Source: Bacteroidota bacterium
GTDB taxonomy: Bacteria; Bacteroidota; Bacteroidia; Bacteroidales; F082
Direction of reading: 5' to 3'
Assembly: GCA_016715945.1 (NCBI GenBank)
Contig: JADJXJ010000001.1
Location: 62,001 to 126,000 of the forward strand
DNA length: 64,000 nucleotides
Shown here: piece after piece, positions 52,808 to 62,453 of the stretch
Layout: each line of letters starts with the position of its first letter
Numbering within the stretch: position 1 is the first letter of the stretch
The notes under the pieces: generated by a model
The model's database searches: none
The model's input: the letters and a program-made list of their open reading frames with translations, nothing else
What the model was told of the DNA's origin: nothing
Position numbers and translations under genes: made by a program

Positions 52808-55612
52808 ATGAAAAAAATCCTCCTTTCGCTTTTCAGTTTGTTGCTGATTGCAACGGCTGTGTCGCAGCCTTTGTTGCAAAAGCCCGTTCAGCTCGACCCG
52901 AACGTGAAAACAGGTCAGCTCAAAAACGGACTCACCTATTACATACAGCGCAATACCACACCTCCCGGTAGGGTGGAGCTCCGGCTGGCTGTGAATGCCG
53001 GCTCGATTCTGGAAGACGATGACCAGCAGGGACTGGCGCATTTTGTGGAGCACATGGCGTTCAATGGCACCAGGCGTTTCAGTAAGAATGCGTTGGTCAA
53101 CTTCCTGGAGCGTTCGGGTGTACGTTTCGGCCCCGACCTGAATGCCTATACCAGTTTCGACGAAACGGTTTACATGCTTCAGATGCCTACCGACCGGCCA
53201 GGGCTGGTTGATTCGGCCTTTATGGTGCTCGAAGAATGGGCAGCCTGGGTAGCCATGGAAGGGGAGGAGATCGACAAAGAGCGTGGTGTGATTCGCGAAG
53301 AGTGGCGCCTGGGCCTGGGTGCCGAAGACCGCATGCGGGAAAAATACTTCCCGGTCATCTTCAACGGCTCACGATATGCCGACCGCCTTCCGATCGGTAC
53401 ACTGGGAGTGATCGACACAGCCAGCCACGAAACCCTGAGGCGTTTCTACCGCGACTGGTACCGTCCGAACCTTCAGGCCGTGGTCGTGGTGGGCGACATT
53501 GATCCGGCCTACGCAGAAGCCAAAATCAAAAAACACTTTGGCCACCTCAAAAACCCCAAAAGGCAACGCGAACGCACGGTGTTCGGGGTGCCCGACAACA
53601 TCGAACCCCTGGTAGCGATGGCCACCGATCCCGAGGCTACCAGCAGCGTTTTCAGGCTGATGTACAAGCATCCCCGCAAAACTGTGCACACCTGGGCCGA
53701 TTACCGCGAAGTGCTGATGCAGCGCCTCTACAGCAGCATGATGGCTGCCCGCTTTGCCGAACTCAACCAGAAACCCGAATCTCCCTTTATCACCGCTTCA
53801 TCGTTTTACGGGGGCTTTATGGGGCGGGCCATCAACGCACTTACCTCGTTTGCAGCCATCAAGGAAAACCGCATCGAAGATGCCATCACGCGCCTGGTGA
53901 TGGAAAACGAGCGGGTGCGTCGCCATGGATTTACCCCTCGGCGAACTCGAACGTCAGAAAACCGAACTCCTTGCCTCGGCCGAACGCCGCTTCCGCGAGC
54001 GCGACAAAACCAACTCGGCATCGCTGGTCATGGCCTACACCGCACACTTCCTCCAGCGGTCGCCGGTGCCTGGACCTGAGCTCGAACTCCAGATGATCCG
54101 CGAATTGCTGCCTACAATCACCCTGCAGGATATGAACGCCCTTGCCCCGGCATGGATTACCGAACATAACATGGTGGCCGTGCTCACCGCACCCCAGCGC
54201 GACGATCTCCCGGTGCCCGACGAAACACGCGTATTGGAACTCATCCAGGAGGCCAGGAAGCTCGGGGTGGAACCTTGATGAAGATACATTTACCGATGCG
54301 CCTCTGATGAGTAACAAGCCTGAGCCTCTGGCGGTTATGCCGCAGGCTGAAGACAAAGGCCAGGGGTGCGCGAATATGTGCTGAACAACAACATCAGGCT
54401 TGTTGTAAAGCCCACCGACTTTAAAAACGACGAAATCCTGATCAATGCCTTTCTGCCCGGCGGCATCTCGCTGGCTCCGGATGAGGCTGTGTTTGCGGCA
54501 AGCGTGATGCCCCGCATGATCCAGGGCAGCGGCATAGGCGAATTCAGCGCCGTTGACCTACAGAAGAAGCTGGCCGGACAACAGCTTAACCTGCAGCCTT
54601 TTGCCGAAGAGTTCCGCCATGGATTCCGTGGCAACGCCAGTCCGAAAGACTTCGAAACCCTGCTCCAGCTGCTGTATCTGCATATGCAGGGTGCCCGCCG
54701 CGATGCTGATGCATTTGAAGCCCTGCGCTCGCAGCTGATGAGTCAGATGCGGTTTGTGCGCGCCAACCCCGAGTGGTGTTCAGCGACACCCTCACCAGAC
54801 TGCTCGCCAACAACCACCCCCGCGCATTTGCCGTGCCCGATGCCAGCCAGATGGAAAACCTCAGGCCGGAAGTGGTTTATTCCTTGTACGACAAAATGTT
54901 CACCGATGCCAATGGCCTCACCGTGATTGTGGTGGGCAACATCAGCGAGGCGCAGTTGCCCATGCTGGCCGCCTACCTCAATGCTTTGCCGGCCGGCCGC
55001 CTGCAATTGCAATGGAAAGACCATGGCATGCGTTTTCCGCCGCAAACTATTGATGCCAAAGTGTTTGCAGGCACTGAGAACCAAAGCCAGGTGGCTGTCA
55101 ACTTCAACAGTCCGTTCGACTGGAACGACCGCAACCGCCTGCTGATGAACCTGGCAACCAGGGCCTACAACATCAAGCTGCGCGAAAACATGCGCGAAGA
55201 ACTGGGTGGGGTGTATGGCGTCAGCGCCCGCGGCAACGCAAACAGGCTGCCAGCTCCCACCCTGACCATCAGCGTAGGCTGGGGTACCAATCCATCACTG
55301 GTGGATACACTCTCCTCCGTGGTGTTCGAACAGATGCGCCAGATCATGCAGCATGGCCCCACGCCCGAAGACCTTGCCAAGGTGAAAGAAACCGCAATCC
55401 GCGAACGCGAAACCAACGAAAAACAAAACAACTTCTGGAGCAGCTACCTCGATTTCAGCTACTTCAACAACACCCCCCTGGCAGACTTCGACGAATTCAG
55501 GGCTGCAGTGGAATCGGTGAGCATAGCCGAAATCCGCGAATTTGCATCCAGATATTTCAAACCTGAGCACTACCTGCGCGTTACCCTTTATCCGGAGAAC
55601 ATGCGGGAATAA
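52808..55612 (+). pseudogene. M16 (pitrilysin/PqqL-like) zinc peptidase, copy B, frameshifted
   Basis: Corrected length is about 934 residues. A signal peptide (MKKILLSLFSLLLIATAVSQ) precedes the inverted zinc motif HFVEH (78-82), with the third-ligand Glu region around KERGVIREEWRLG; a second, probably inactive M16 half follows. The first frame is open for about 375 codons to a run of four C at 53934-53937. Further lesions are an extra G at 54277, a missing G at 54363-54366 (shared with copy A) and a missing C at 54767-54770. Frames cancel overall. Likely periplasmic or surface peptide degradation. Confidence 0.9.
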
Positions 55613-55638
55613 AACATTAAGTTTCTTCTCATAGCCAC

Positions 55639-55709
55639 ACGGAAAATCCCTGGCCGATTGATGTTGACCTGTCGTCCGGCAATCCTGCAAGGGGTTTTCC
55701 GTATTTTTA
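55639..55709 (+). terminator. terminator after M16 gene, copy B
   Basis: Same stem as 47117-47188, with one C missing from the left arm (ATCCCT), followed by GTATTTTTA. Confidence 0.65.
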
Positions 55710-55729
55710 TGTGAATTTTGGTGCGTTGC

Positions 55730-55757
55730 TGTAACTTTCAACAGGCACAGGCGTCTA
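55730..55757 (+). promoter_or_regulatory. ECF-type promoter, copy B
   Basis: TGTAAC (55730-55735) and CGTCTA (55752-55757), identical to copy A. Confidence 0.6.
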
Positions 55758-55779
55758 TAATTGCATCGAACAACATCGG

Positions 55780-56272
55780 ATGACCCGGAAGGAATACAAT
55801 CAGGCGGTGCAGCTTTATGCCGACAACATCTATAGATTTGTCCTGAAAAATCTTCGGGATGCCGAACAAGCCCGCGATGTGGTGCAGGATACCTATGCCA
55901 AGGTGTGGCTCAAAGTGGACGATATCGAGTTCAGCAAAGCCAAGTCTTATCTTTTACCACAGCCTACAACACCATGATCGACCTGATCAGGCGCGAAGAA
56001 CGTCGCAGGGCCAATATGCCGCTGCAACAGGCCGGAGTTGCCTACAACCAGTTCAGCGACCTGCAGGAGGTGCTCAGCCAGGCCCTGGCCACCCTGCCCC
56101 AGCAGCAGCAATCGCTTGTGCTGCTGCGCGATTACGAAGGCTACAGCTACGAAGAGATAGGTCAGATCACAGGCCTGAGCGAGTCGCAGGTGAAAGTCTA
56201 TATCTTTCGCGCCCGCCAGGCCATGCGCAATTATATCAGAAGTCTGGATTACGTTTTGGAGGAAAACCATGA
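55780..56272 (+). pseudogene. ECF RNA polymerase sigma factor, copy B, frameshifted
   Basis: Same as copy A, including the shared short T run (55952-55955) that separates region 2 from region 4. In addition one A is missing in the final run before the anti-sigma ATG, so the second frame overruns instead of stopping in the ATGA overlap. Confidence 0.88.
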
Positions 56273-57349
56273 GCATCAAGCTGGAAAATTACGAGGCCTT
56301 GCTGCTCGACTACATTGAGGGCAGGCTCGACGCGCAAACCGCCCTTGCATTGCAGCGGTTCATCCAACAGCATCCCGAGCTCGGCAGCTGGGAAGAGCTC
56401 ACCGGGGAGCTTCCGGAACTTGAAGCCGAACGTGTACTATTTGACCAAAAAGAGGCGCTGAAAAAACCTGAGATCATCGCTTGCGAAGGTATCGACGAGT
56501 CGAATTTCGGAGAAATGTTTTCCGCCTGGCACGAAGGCGAGCTGACAGAATCCCAACGGCAGGCAGTTGCCAAATTCCTGTCGCTCAATCCCTCTCTCGA
56601 GGATGATTTTCGTCTGGCCGGTATGGTGTACCTCAGGCCGGATGAGAAGATTGTCTTTGCCGGCAAAAGCGAGCTGATGCGCAAAGCTGTTGTTGTTAAG
56701 CTACTCACTGCCAGATATATAAGCGCAGCAGCAAGTATTGTCTTAATGTTCACCCTCGGGTGGTGGTGGATGGGCCGGACGCCTACGGACAAGCAATCCC
56801 CTGCAGGCTGTGGCGGCTGTTGAATTACCCCCGGAAAACGACAGCCCTGCGACGCCAGCCTATGTTCAGGCCGGAGAAACTTTTGGCAACCCATTGCAAT
56901 CACAAGTTGAGAAAACTAATGTGATCCGGTATGCAGAAGCCGGATTCCCTGCCGGGAATGAGGAACGGCAATTCAGGGAGTATCTTCCTGAATTGCCTAA
57001 AAAACAGGCGGTTAACATTGAGTTTGCCCGTGGAGTACAGCCGTTGCGCATTACCGACGACCTCGAAACACGCCTGATGATCGCCATGTTGTTCGAAAGT
57101 GAGCCTCAGATGGGAAGTGTTTCCACCGGGTCAAGGTTCAGTAATCTTATCTCTGGACTCGGTCGTGCAATCAACAAGGTGCAGCTGCCCGAGCAAATCC
57201 GGCCGGACAACCTGCTTGCAATCGGGATAGGTGTGTACAATACGCTCACTGACAATAATGTAGCTCTTGTGAAGGAATACGAGTCAGGGCAGTTGCAGGC
57301 CTTGATGATCGAATCCGACAGGATGGCAATTCGCAGAACAGTCCCATAA
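56269..57349 (+). pseudogene. anti-sigma-factor-like membrane protein, copy B, frameshifted
   Basis: Identical to copy A up to the end of the membrane segment. An extra C at 56798-56801 then ends the frame at 56823 (TDKQSPAGCGGC). The periplasmic part resumes in another frame to 57349. A nearby A-to-C change turns ELPTEN into ELPPEN. Confidence 0.85.
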
Positions 57350-57421
57350 AGGACGCCTCTCAGGTAATTTTTTTGGTCAAATAAGTGTTGAAAACGGATT
57401 AACTTTCCGGAAAATTTCTTT

Positions 57422-57429
57422 TACTTTTG
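57422..57429 (+). promoter_or_regulatory. putative -7 box TACTTTTG before T9SS gene
   Basis: Fits TAnnTTTG, 46 bases before the ATG at 57476. Confidence 0.45.
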
Positions 57430-57475
57430 CCCGTAGCTAATTTGAAACCCGAATTATTAACCCAAAATCCGTTGT

Positions 57476-59479
57476 ATGATGAAAAAATCTCTACTCCTTT
57501 CAGCCTTTGTGCTTTTGACAGGTGGAGCCTTGCTTGCCCAGAAAGCCTACACCTTTAAACAGCCCTTTCCGGAGCACAAGGCAGTGCAGAAAATGATGGT
57601 CGGCATTGAGCCTGTGAAAGAAGGCAATATGGCGCAGCCAAGGCCTGTTGACCTCACACCTTTTATGCCCCAGTACAAAAACACCAATGTGGTTACCGTG
57701 ATCGACCTTGGTACTTCGGCCAATGCTTACGGTTATGGTTATGCAGGTGGCCAGAAGTCGCTGGTGGCTGCTGTTCCTGAACTGAACATTGTAACCAACT
57801 TCCATCGCCTTGGTGGTGCCGCAGGTGGCACAGGCAACCAGCTGGGTTACGACATCTCGCTCAATGGTGGCCAAACCTTCACCAATCAGATTCAGATTTA
57901 TAACCCAGCAGGTGCAACAGAAAACCCCCGCTACCCCCAGCATGGGCTGTATAATCCAGAAGGCAACACCGACATCAATAATGTCTGGATTCAGTATTTT
58001 GCCCCAACCCTCGACGGTTCGAACGGTGGATCGTGGGGTGGATATGGTTTTGGTGTAGGCAAAGTGGCCGACCCGAACGTCAAGACAAAACACAATCAAA
58101 CCAGTACCCCTCCGGCGATTTACCAGTATATACCCGATGCTTACGACATCACCCGTCAGGGTAAAGTATTCGTTGTGGATGTGAATCAGGACTGGACATC
58201 TGGCTCCGTTGTTTACCAGGGAAGCTTACTTATCAATAAAGGCATTTGGGATGCCACCGACAACGATTTTGTCTTTACACAGGAATTGCTGCCTGCCCCG
58301 GTGGTTGAGGCAACGACAAGGCCAGCTGATGTAAAGGTGGCATTCTCCGAAGATGGCATGACCGGTTATATCAGCATGCTTGGTGATAACAACTCTGTCA
58401 ACGTGATCAGTAATTCTCCCGGTTACTATCCTATCATCTTCAAAACCACCGATGGTGGCGAAACCTGGAGCGATGGTGTGGGTATCCAGCTTGGTGGGCC
58501 TACCGGTCTTCCCGGAATCGTTAACGAACTGCTCAGTGACGACCAGATTGCAGAGCTGTACAACCCACCGCTCCCTGCCCGTACCGAAATTCCCTATACC
58601 ACCGCATTCGACCACGACATCGTTGTTGATGCCAATGGTAACCTGCATATCGCCGTAGTTGTGGGTGTGGTTGGTAGCAATGACTACAGCATCGTATCGT
58701 CTGATTACCTTTTTGCTGCATACGACATCTACACCACCGACGGTGGCACCACCTGGCATGCTGTGAAGCTGGGTAATATCCGCAAATTCCGCGGAACATG
58801 GCCCGACGATTATACCGAAGACAACCGCATTCAGATCAGCGCCTCGCCCGACCGCAACACCATCTTTGTATTGTGGCTCGACACCGACCTCGAAGCTGCC
58901 GAAGACAACACCAGGCCCAATATCTTTGCCCGCGGTATCCGTCCCAACGCCTGGGGCACGGCTGACCTTACCTGCGAAAACGGCCAGCCCGTGGCTACCA
59001 ATGTCACCCTGTTCTCGGCAGGCATGTGGCAGGCCAGCTTCCATGCCGTTTCGGCCAAGAGTCTGTTTGCCGACAACAAATACACCATTCCGATCGCTTA
59101 CCAGCCCATCGACCCGAGCACCAATCCTGTCGATCCCGTGCAGTTTAAGTACATCACCAATTTCTTCTATACCGACAACGATTTCTGTGTGGTAGGTAAC
59201 AACGAAATTGCCGCCATCGAAGCACTGCAGGTAAGCCAGAACTTCCCGAATCCTTTCTCCGGCAATACCCATGTAAATATTACCCTTGCCAGAGGCAGCC
59301 AGGTGAAGCTGGATGTGTACAACCTCACCGGACAAAAGGTGCTCAGCCAGAACTATGGCTATCGCCCCGGCGGTCAGCACACCCTGCAGCTCAATGCCGA
59401 TCAGCTGCCCACCGGCGTTTATTTCTACACCGTGGAAGCTAACAGCCAGAAAATTACACGTAAGATGGTTGTTAGGTAA
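57476..59479 (+). CDS. T9SS type A sorting domain-containing secreted protein
   Basis: A 667-residue exported protein with a signal peptide (about residues 1-21, ending LLAQ). The middle part has BNR/sialidase-like strands such as FKTTDGGETWSDG and IYTTDGGTTWHAV, which suggests a beta-propeller. It ends in a clear Por secretion tail: VSQNFPNPFSGNTHVNITL ... VYNLTGQKVLS ... LPTGVYFYTVEA ... KITRKMVVR. Likely exported by the type IX system and displayed or released. The enzymatic role is unknown; no catalytic residues are recognised. The first 250 bases are duplicated upstream as part of copy A. It is monocistronic with its own terminator. Confidence 0.92.
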   Translation: MMKKSLLLSAFVLLTGGALLAQKAYTFKQPFPEHKAVQKMMVGIEPVKEGNMAQPRPVDLTPFMPQYKNTNVVTVIDLGTSANAYGYGYAGGQKSLVAAVPELNIVTNFHRLGGAAGGTGNQLGYDISLNGGQTFTNQIQIYNPAGATENPRYPQHGLYNPEGNTDINNVWIQYFAPTLDGSNGGSWGGYGFGVGKVADPNVKTKHNQTSTPPAIYQYIPDAYDITRQGKVFVVDVNQDWTSGSVVYQGSLLINKGIWDATDNDFVFTQELLPAPVVEATTRPADVKVAFSEDGMTGYISMLGDNNSVNVISNSPGYYPIIFKTTDGGETWSDGVGIQLGGPTGLPGIVNELLSDDQIAELYNPPLPARTEIPYTTAFDHDIVVDANGNLHIAVVVGVVGSNDYSIVSSDYLFAAYDIYTTDGGTTWHAVKLGNIRKFRGTWPDDYTEDNRIQISASPDRNTIFVLWLDTDLEAAEDNTRPNIFARGIRPNAWGTADLTCENGQPVATNVTLFSAGMWQASFHAVSAKSLFADNKYTIPIAYQPIDPSTNPVDPVQFKYITNFFYTDNDFCVVGNNEIAAIEALQVSQNFPNPFSGNTHVNITLARGSQVKLDVYNLTGQKVLSQNYGYRPGGQHTLQLNADQLPTGVYFYTVEANSQKITRKMVVR

Positions 59480-59506
59480 TACAACCGAAATATCTTTTTT
59501 AAGATT

Positions 59507-59543
59507 AAAGTAAGGCCAGCTAAACGCGGCCTTACTTTTTTTT
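59507..59543 (+). terminator. rho-independent terminator after T9SS gene
   Basis: AAAGTAAGGCC (59507-59517) and GGCCTTACTTT (59528-59538) form a perfect 11-bp stem with a 10-base loop, then a T run. Confidence 0.92.
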
Positions 59544-59632
59544 GTTCTACCTGATTCATGGATCAGAATAACAATGTGCCAAAACAAAAAAAGCTACCCC
59601 TTTATGGCAGCCTTTGCATGTTCCCTGTTTTT

Positions 59633-60040
59633 TTAATAGCAATTTGTAAGATTGAAAGTATTAACATCAATTTGATAATACTCTCCATGTGTGAAGGTGT
59701 CAAAAATGGTGTTGCTTCCAAGATAGTTGCAACCATCAAGTTTGAAGCTGACATTTGCCGTAATATACCCCGAATACTGTCCATTTACCCGAAAAGTTAT
59801 TTCTTGCGGTAATGTGGAGTAACTTAAGGGTTTTTCGATCGATCCAAAGCTGCCATTTCCAATTAGGACAACTTTTCCCTGGGAGAGATTTTGTCCAAAA
59901 GGCATGTCAGAAACAACAACTGTTACAGTATAATAGTCGGGCTTTCTTTGATCAAACGAAGGCTCTTTTGTAAAACCGCTTGCCAGTAGTATAATTGATG
60001 ATAGCATTAAAATAACGGAGAAAGAACGTTTGTTTTTCAT
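59633..60040 (-). CDS. small exported hypothetical protein
   Basis: A 135-residue protein with a signal peptide (MKNKRSFSVILMLSSIILLAS, about residues 1-21, perhaps lipidation-free as no lipobox Cys is seen). The mature part is short and beta-rich: YYTVTVVVSDMPFGQ, GKVVLIGNGSFGS and EITFRVNGQYSGYITANV resemble a carboxypeptidase-regulatory or fibronectin-like sandwich. Two Cys could form a disulfide. It is convergent with the T9SS gene and divergent from the next. AT-rich codon use compared with its neighbours suggests recent arrival or relaxed constraint. No family recognised. Confidence 0.6.
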   Translation of the reverse strand: MKNKRSFSVILMLSSIILLASGFTKEPSFDQRKPDYYTVTVVVSDMPFGQNLSQGKVVLIGNGSFGSIEKPLSYSTLPQEITFRVNGQYSGYITANVSFKLDGCNYLGSNTIFDTFTHGEYYQIDVNTFNLTNCY

Positions 60041-60195
60041 AGTGATTAATTTTTAATTGTTTGCAGTGGGGAACATGCATTGCAAATATAAATGAAAGAA
60101 TGTTGGGAGAATATTTGTTGTTAATTAATAACACTGGGTATTTTGAGAGGATAAATTGCATATCTTGCTAACCTGTTTAACCAAAAACCTTCATC

Positions 60196-62016
60196 ATGAA
60201 AAAAACTTTACTCTGCGGTTTAATTGTCACGTTATCAACCGGTTTATTTGCCCAGACCCCATTGCAGCTTCAGATGCAGAAATGGGCTGGCAAAGCCGGG
60301 ATGGAAATGGCAGCCGATGCAGAGTCTGTTTCCTTGACAGGAGATCTGAATCCTTATGTTTCCGCCCTGGTTCCTCCGGATGTGGTTATCGGTCAGTGCC
60401 GCTACGACCGCCAGTCGAACTACTCCATGCAAAGACGCATGTATGTATATCCCGATGGCACCATTGGAGCCACCTGGATGCGGGCCATGAACGATCCCGG
60501 ATATAGCGACCGCGGTACGGCTTATAACTATTTCGATGGCAACAGCTGGGGTCAGTGGCCAGCAGCCCGCATCGAATCCGTGCGTACAGGCTGGCCTGCT
60601 TATGCTCCTTTCGGACCTAACGGTGAAATTGTGGTGGCCCATACCGGAAATGCTACCGGACTAATCTTTAGCCACAGACCCACCAAAGGCACCGGGCCGT
60701 GGGAAAGTTTCACCCTTGCCGGTCCCGAGGGTCTTGATTTGCTGTATCCAAGAATCGTAACCAACGGCCCCAACCGTCAGACCATTCATCTGATTGTGCA
60801 GGTGCGTTCCACCACACCCTATCAGGGGCTTGCCGGCGCATTGACCTACAGCCGTTCGCAGGATGGTGGCCAAACCTGGGATATCCTGCATCAGGTGCTC
60901 GAAGGTATTGATGCCACCCGCTATCCCGGACATGGCGCCGACCGTTATGCCTTTGCCGAACCGGTAGGGGAGACCCTGGCATTTGTGACAGGAGACGGAT
61001 ATACGGACGTGTGTGTGATGAAATCGTCCGACAATGGCACAAGCTGGGAACGTATCGACTATTACAACAGCATCGACCCGTTCATGGATGGTAATATCGA
61101 ATATCCGCTGCATGGCAGCCTCGATTCATACCACAGCATCGTGATTGATGATCTTGGACAGGTGCATCTAAGCTCCGGAAGACGGATTCACCGTACCGAT
61201 GGCACGGGAAGTAAGCTGTATCGCCGCCCTTCGGATGGCCTGATATACTGGAACGAAAATATGCCTGCCCTCGATACCACCATCCTGAAGCATACCGATG
61301 CACCCGACGGGGTGCCCGAAAGCATTCTGATTGCCCGTGTTCAGGACAATGGCACCGACAGCATCGTTGGTATTCCAACGTATTATGGTTCGCTCACCTC
61401 CATGCCTCAGCTGGTGTTCGACCACGAAACAAAGTTTCTGTACGTCTTCTACAGCGCCCTTACCCTTGGTTTTGTGAACAACGACTATAACTACCGCCAC
61501 ATCTGGATGCGCTACTCCGAAGACTATGGCCAGACCTGGAGCCCACCGGTTGACCTCACCGGCGATATTTTCCACCTGTTCACTGAGTGTGTTTTTCCCT
61601 CAGCTTCTCCCACAGTCAACAACAAGGTACACCTGATCTACCAATCCGATGACGCCCCGGGCATGAGTGCCACCGACGAACATGCCGTGCGCGACAACAA
61701 CATCGTCCATCTGACCATCGACCGCGTCACCGTAGGCCTGAATGAGCAAAAGCCCGCACTCATCGGCGTGGAACAGTTGTTCCCCAATCCGGCCAGCGAT
61801 ATAGCCAATGTGGTGATCAAAACCCGTGCAGCTGTCCCGGTAACCGTTCAGCTTTATAACCTCACCGGACAATTGGTTTCGAGCCAGCAGGCCAATCTGG
61901 CCTATGCAGGTCCGCACCGGATACAGATTCCACTCCATGGCCTCGATGCAGGATTGTATGTGGTGCAGGTGCGTGCAGGAAATCAAAAACTTGTGCAAAA
62001 GCTTGTAGTGAGGTAA
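60196..62016 (+). CDS. T9SS sorting domain-containing BNR/propeller-like secreted protein
   Basis: A 606-residue exported protein with signal peptide (MKKTLLCGLIVTLSTGLFAQ). Asp-box (BNR) repeats of beta-propeller proteins are seen as SQDGGQTWDIL, SSDNGTSWERI and SEDYGQTWSPP. It ends in a T9SS type A-like tail (EQLFPNPASDIANVVI ... LYNLTGQLVSSQ ... LDAGLYVVQVRAGNQKL ... KLVVR). The Asp-box repeats recall sialidases, but no catalytic Arg triad was confirmed. Architecture resembles the 57476 protein, so the two may be paralogues. Monocistronic, followed by a terminator. Confidence 0.9.
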   Translation: MKKTLLCGLIVTLSTGLFAQTPLQLQMQKWAGKAGMEMAADAESVSLTGDLNPYVSALVPPDVVIGQCRYDRQSNYSMQRRMYVYPDGTIGATWMRAMNDPGYSDRGTAYNYFDGNSWGQWPAARIESVRTGWPAYAPFGPNGEIVVAHTGNATGLIFSHRPTKGTGPWESFTLAGPEGLDLLYPRIVTNGPNRQTIHLIVQVRSTTPYQGLAGALTYSRSQDGGQTWDILHQVLEGIDATRYPGHGADRYAFAEPVGETLAFVTGDGYTDVCVMKSSDNGTSWERIDYYNSIDPFMDGNIEYPLHGSLDSYHSIVIDDLGQVHLSSGRRIHRTDGTGSKLYRRPSDGLIYWNENMPALDTTILKHTDAPDGVPESILIARVQDNGTDSIVGIPTYYGSLTSMPQLVFDHETKFLYVFYSALTLGFVNNDYNYRHIWMRYSEDYGQTWSPPVDLTGDIFHLFTECVFPSASPTVNNKVHLIYQSDDAPGMSATDEHAVRDNNIVHLTIDRVTVGLNEQKPALIGVEQLFPNPASDIANVVIKTRAAVPVTVQLYNLTGQLVSSQQANLAYAGPHRIQIPLHGLDAGLYVVQVRAGNQKLVQKLVVR

Positions 62017-62035
62017 TTAACTTCTGACCCAACAA

Positions 62036-62062
62036 GAGCCGGGGCACTTTCCCGGCTTTTTT
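62036..62062 (+). terminator. rho-independent terminator
   Basis: GCCGGG (62038-62043) pairs with CCCGGC (62051-62056), followed by TTTTTT. Confidence 0.85.
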
Positions 62063-62097
62063 GTTTTTGTTTCAACAGATTTCCGAAAAACATGTAA

Positions 62098-62123
62098 TAA
62101 AAAAAGCCACCCGGGAGGGTGGC
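62098..62123 (-). terminator. minus-strand hairpin with T run, possible small-RNA end
   Basis: GCCACCC (62106-62112) and GGGTGGC (62117-62123) form a perfect stem, and on the minus strand it is followed by TTTTTTTAT. No gene on that strand ends here. The sequence upstream on the minus strand (TTGTTTTGTTTG, CATAATTGG) resembles the upstream block of the 24.2-24.95 kb units. Confidence 0.5.
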
Positions 62124-62429
62124 CCAATTATGAAAAACAAACAAAACAAGTGTACTATCATTTTAACAAAATTTATGCCGGAAATGTAAGATGTTCATTT
62201 TCAATGAACAATTGAGAAGAATATATATCATCGCCTCTCATTATTGGAAGAAATTTCCAAAAAGGGGAAATTTAATGGTTGGTTCATTTTTTCAGAAGAT
62301 TATTAAACTTTTTCACAGGCAGTTAGGTTATTAGAGCTTCGTGATGGTTTTCGGGAGCTGGATTCCAGAATTGGGAAAACAGGCAGCTGTGGGCTATGTT
62401 GTCAATAGGGGCACCTGTGGCCTTTTTAG

Positions 62430-62437
62430 TAATTTTG
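62430..62437 (+). promoter_or_regulatory. putative -7 box TAATTTTG for the M28 gene
   Basis: TAATTTTG fits TAnnTTTG and ends 16 bases before the ATG at 62454. Confidence 0.45.
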
Positions 62438-62453
62438 CGAAAAAATTCGCCAG

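Larger units (their letters stand above)
49999..57726 (+). repeat. large duplicated block, copy B
   Basis: Second copy of 41474-49205. It enters abruptly inside the deacetylase-like gene and runs past the homology end into the complete T9SS protein gene. Copy B therefore carries the natural right-hand context and copy A the natural left-hand context, as expected if both derive from one locus. Confidence 0.97.
62017..62453. other. intergenic region with terminator and hairpins
   Basis: No gene. It contains the terminator at 62036-62062, a minus-strand hairpin at 62098-62123, an 8-bp perfect inverted repeat TGTTCATT/AATGAACA (62192-62210), and the promoter box of the M28 gene (62430-62437). 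Confidence 0.55.

Noticed and set aside
41474..57726. Adaptive gene amplification of dnaX and the M16 peptidase
   Set aside because: Homopolymer-indel divergence and complementary breakage make an assembly duplicate likelier than amplification; kept only as an alternative.
60196..62016. Calling the BNR-repeat protein a sialidase
   Set aside because: Asp-box repeats occur in many propeller proteins, and the catalytic Arg triad and the N-terminal FRIP-type motif were not found.
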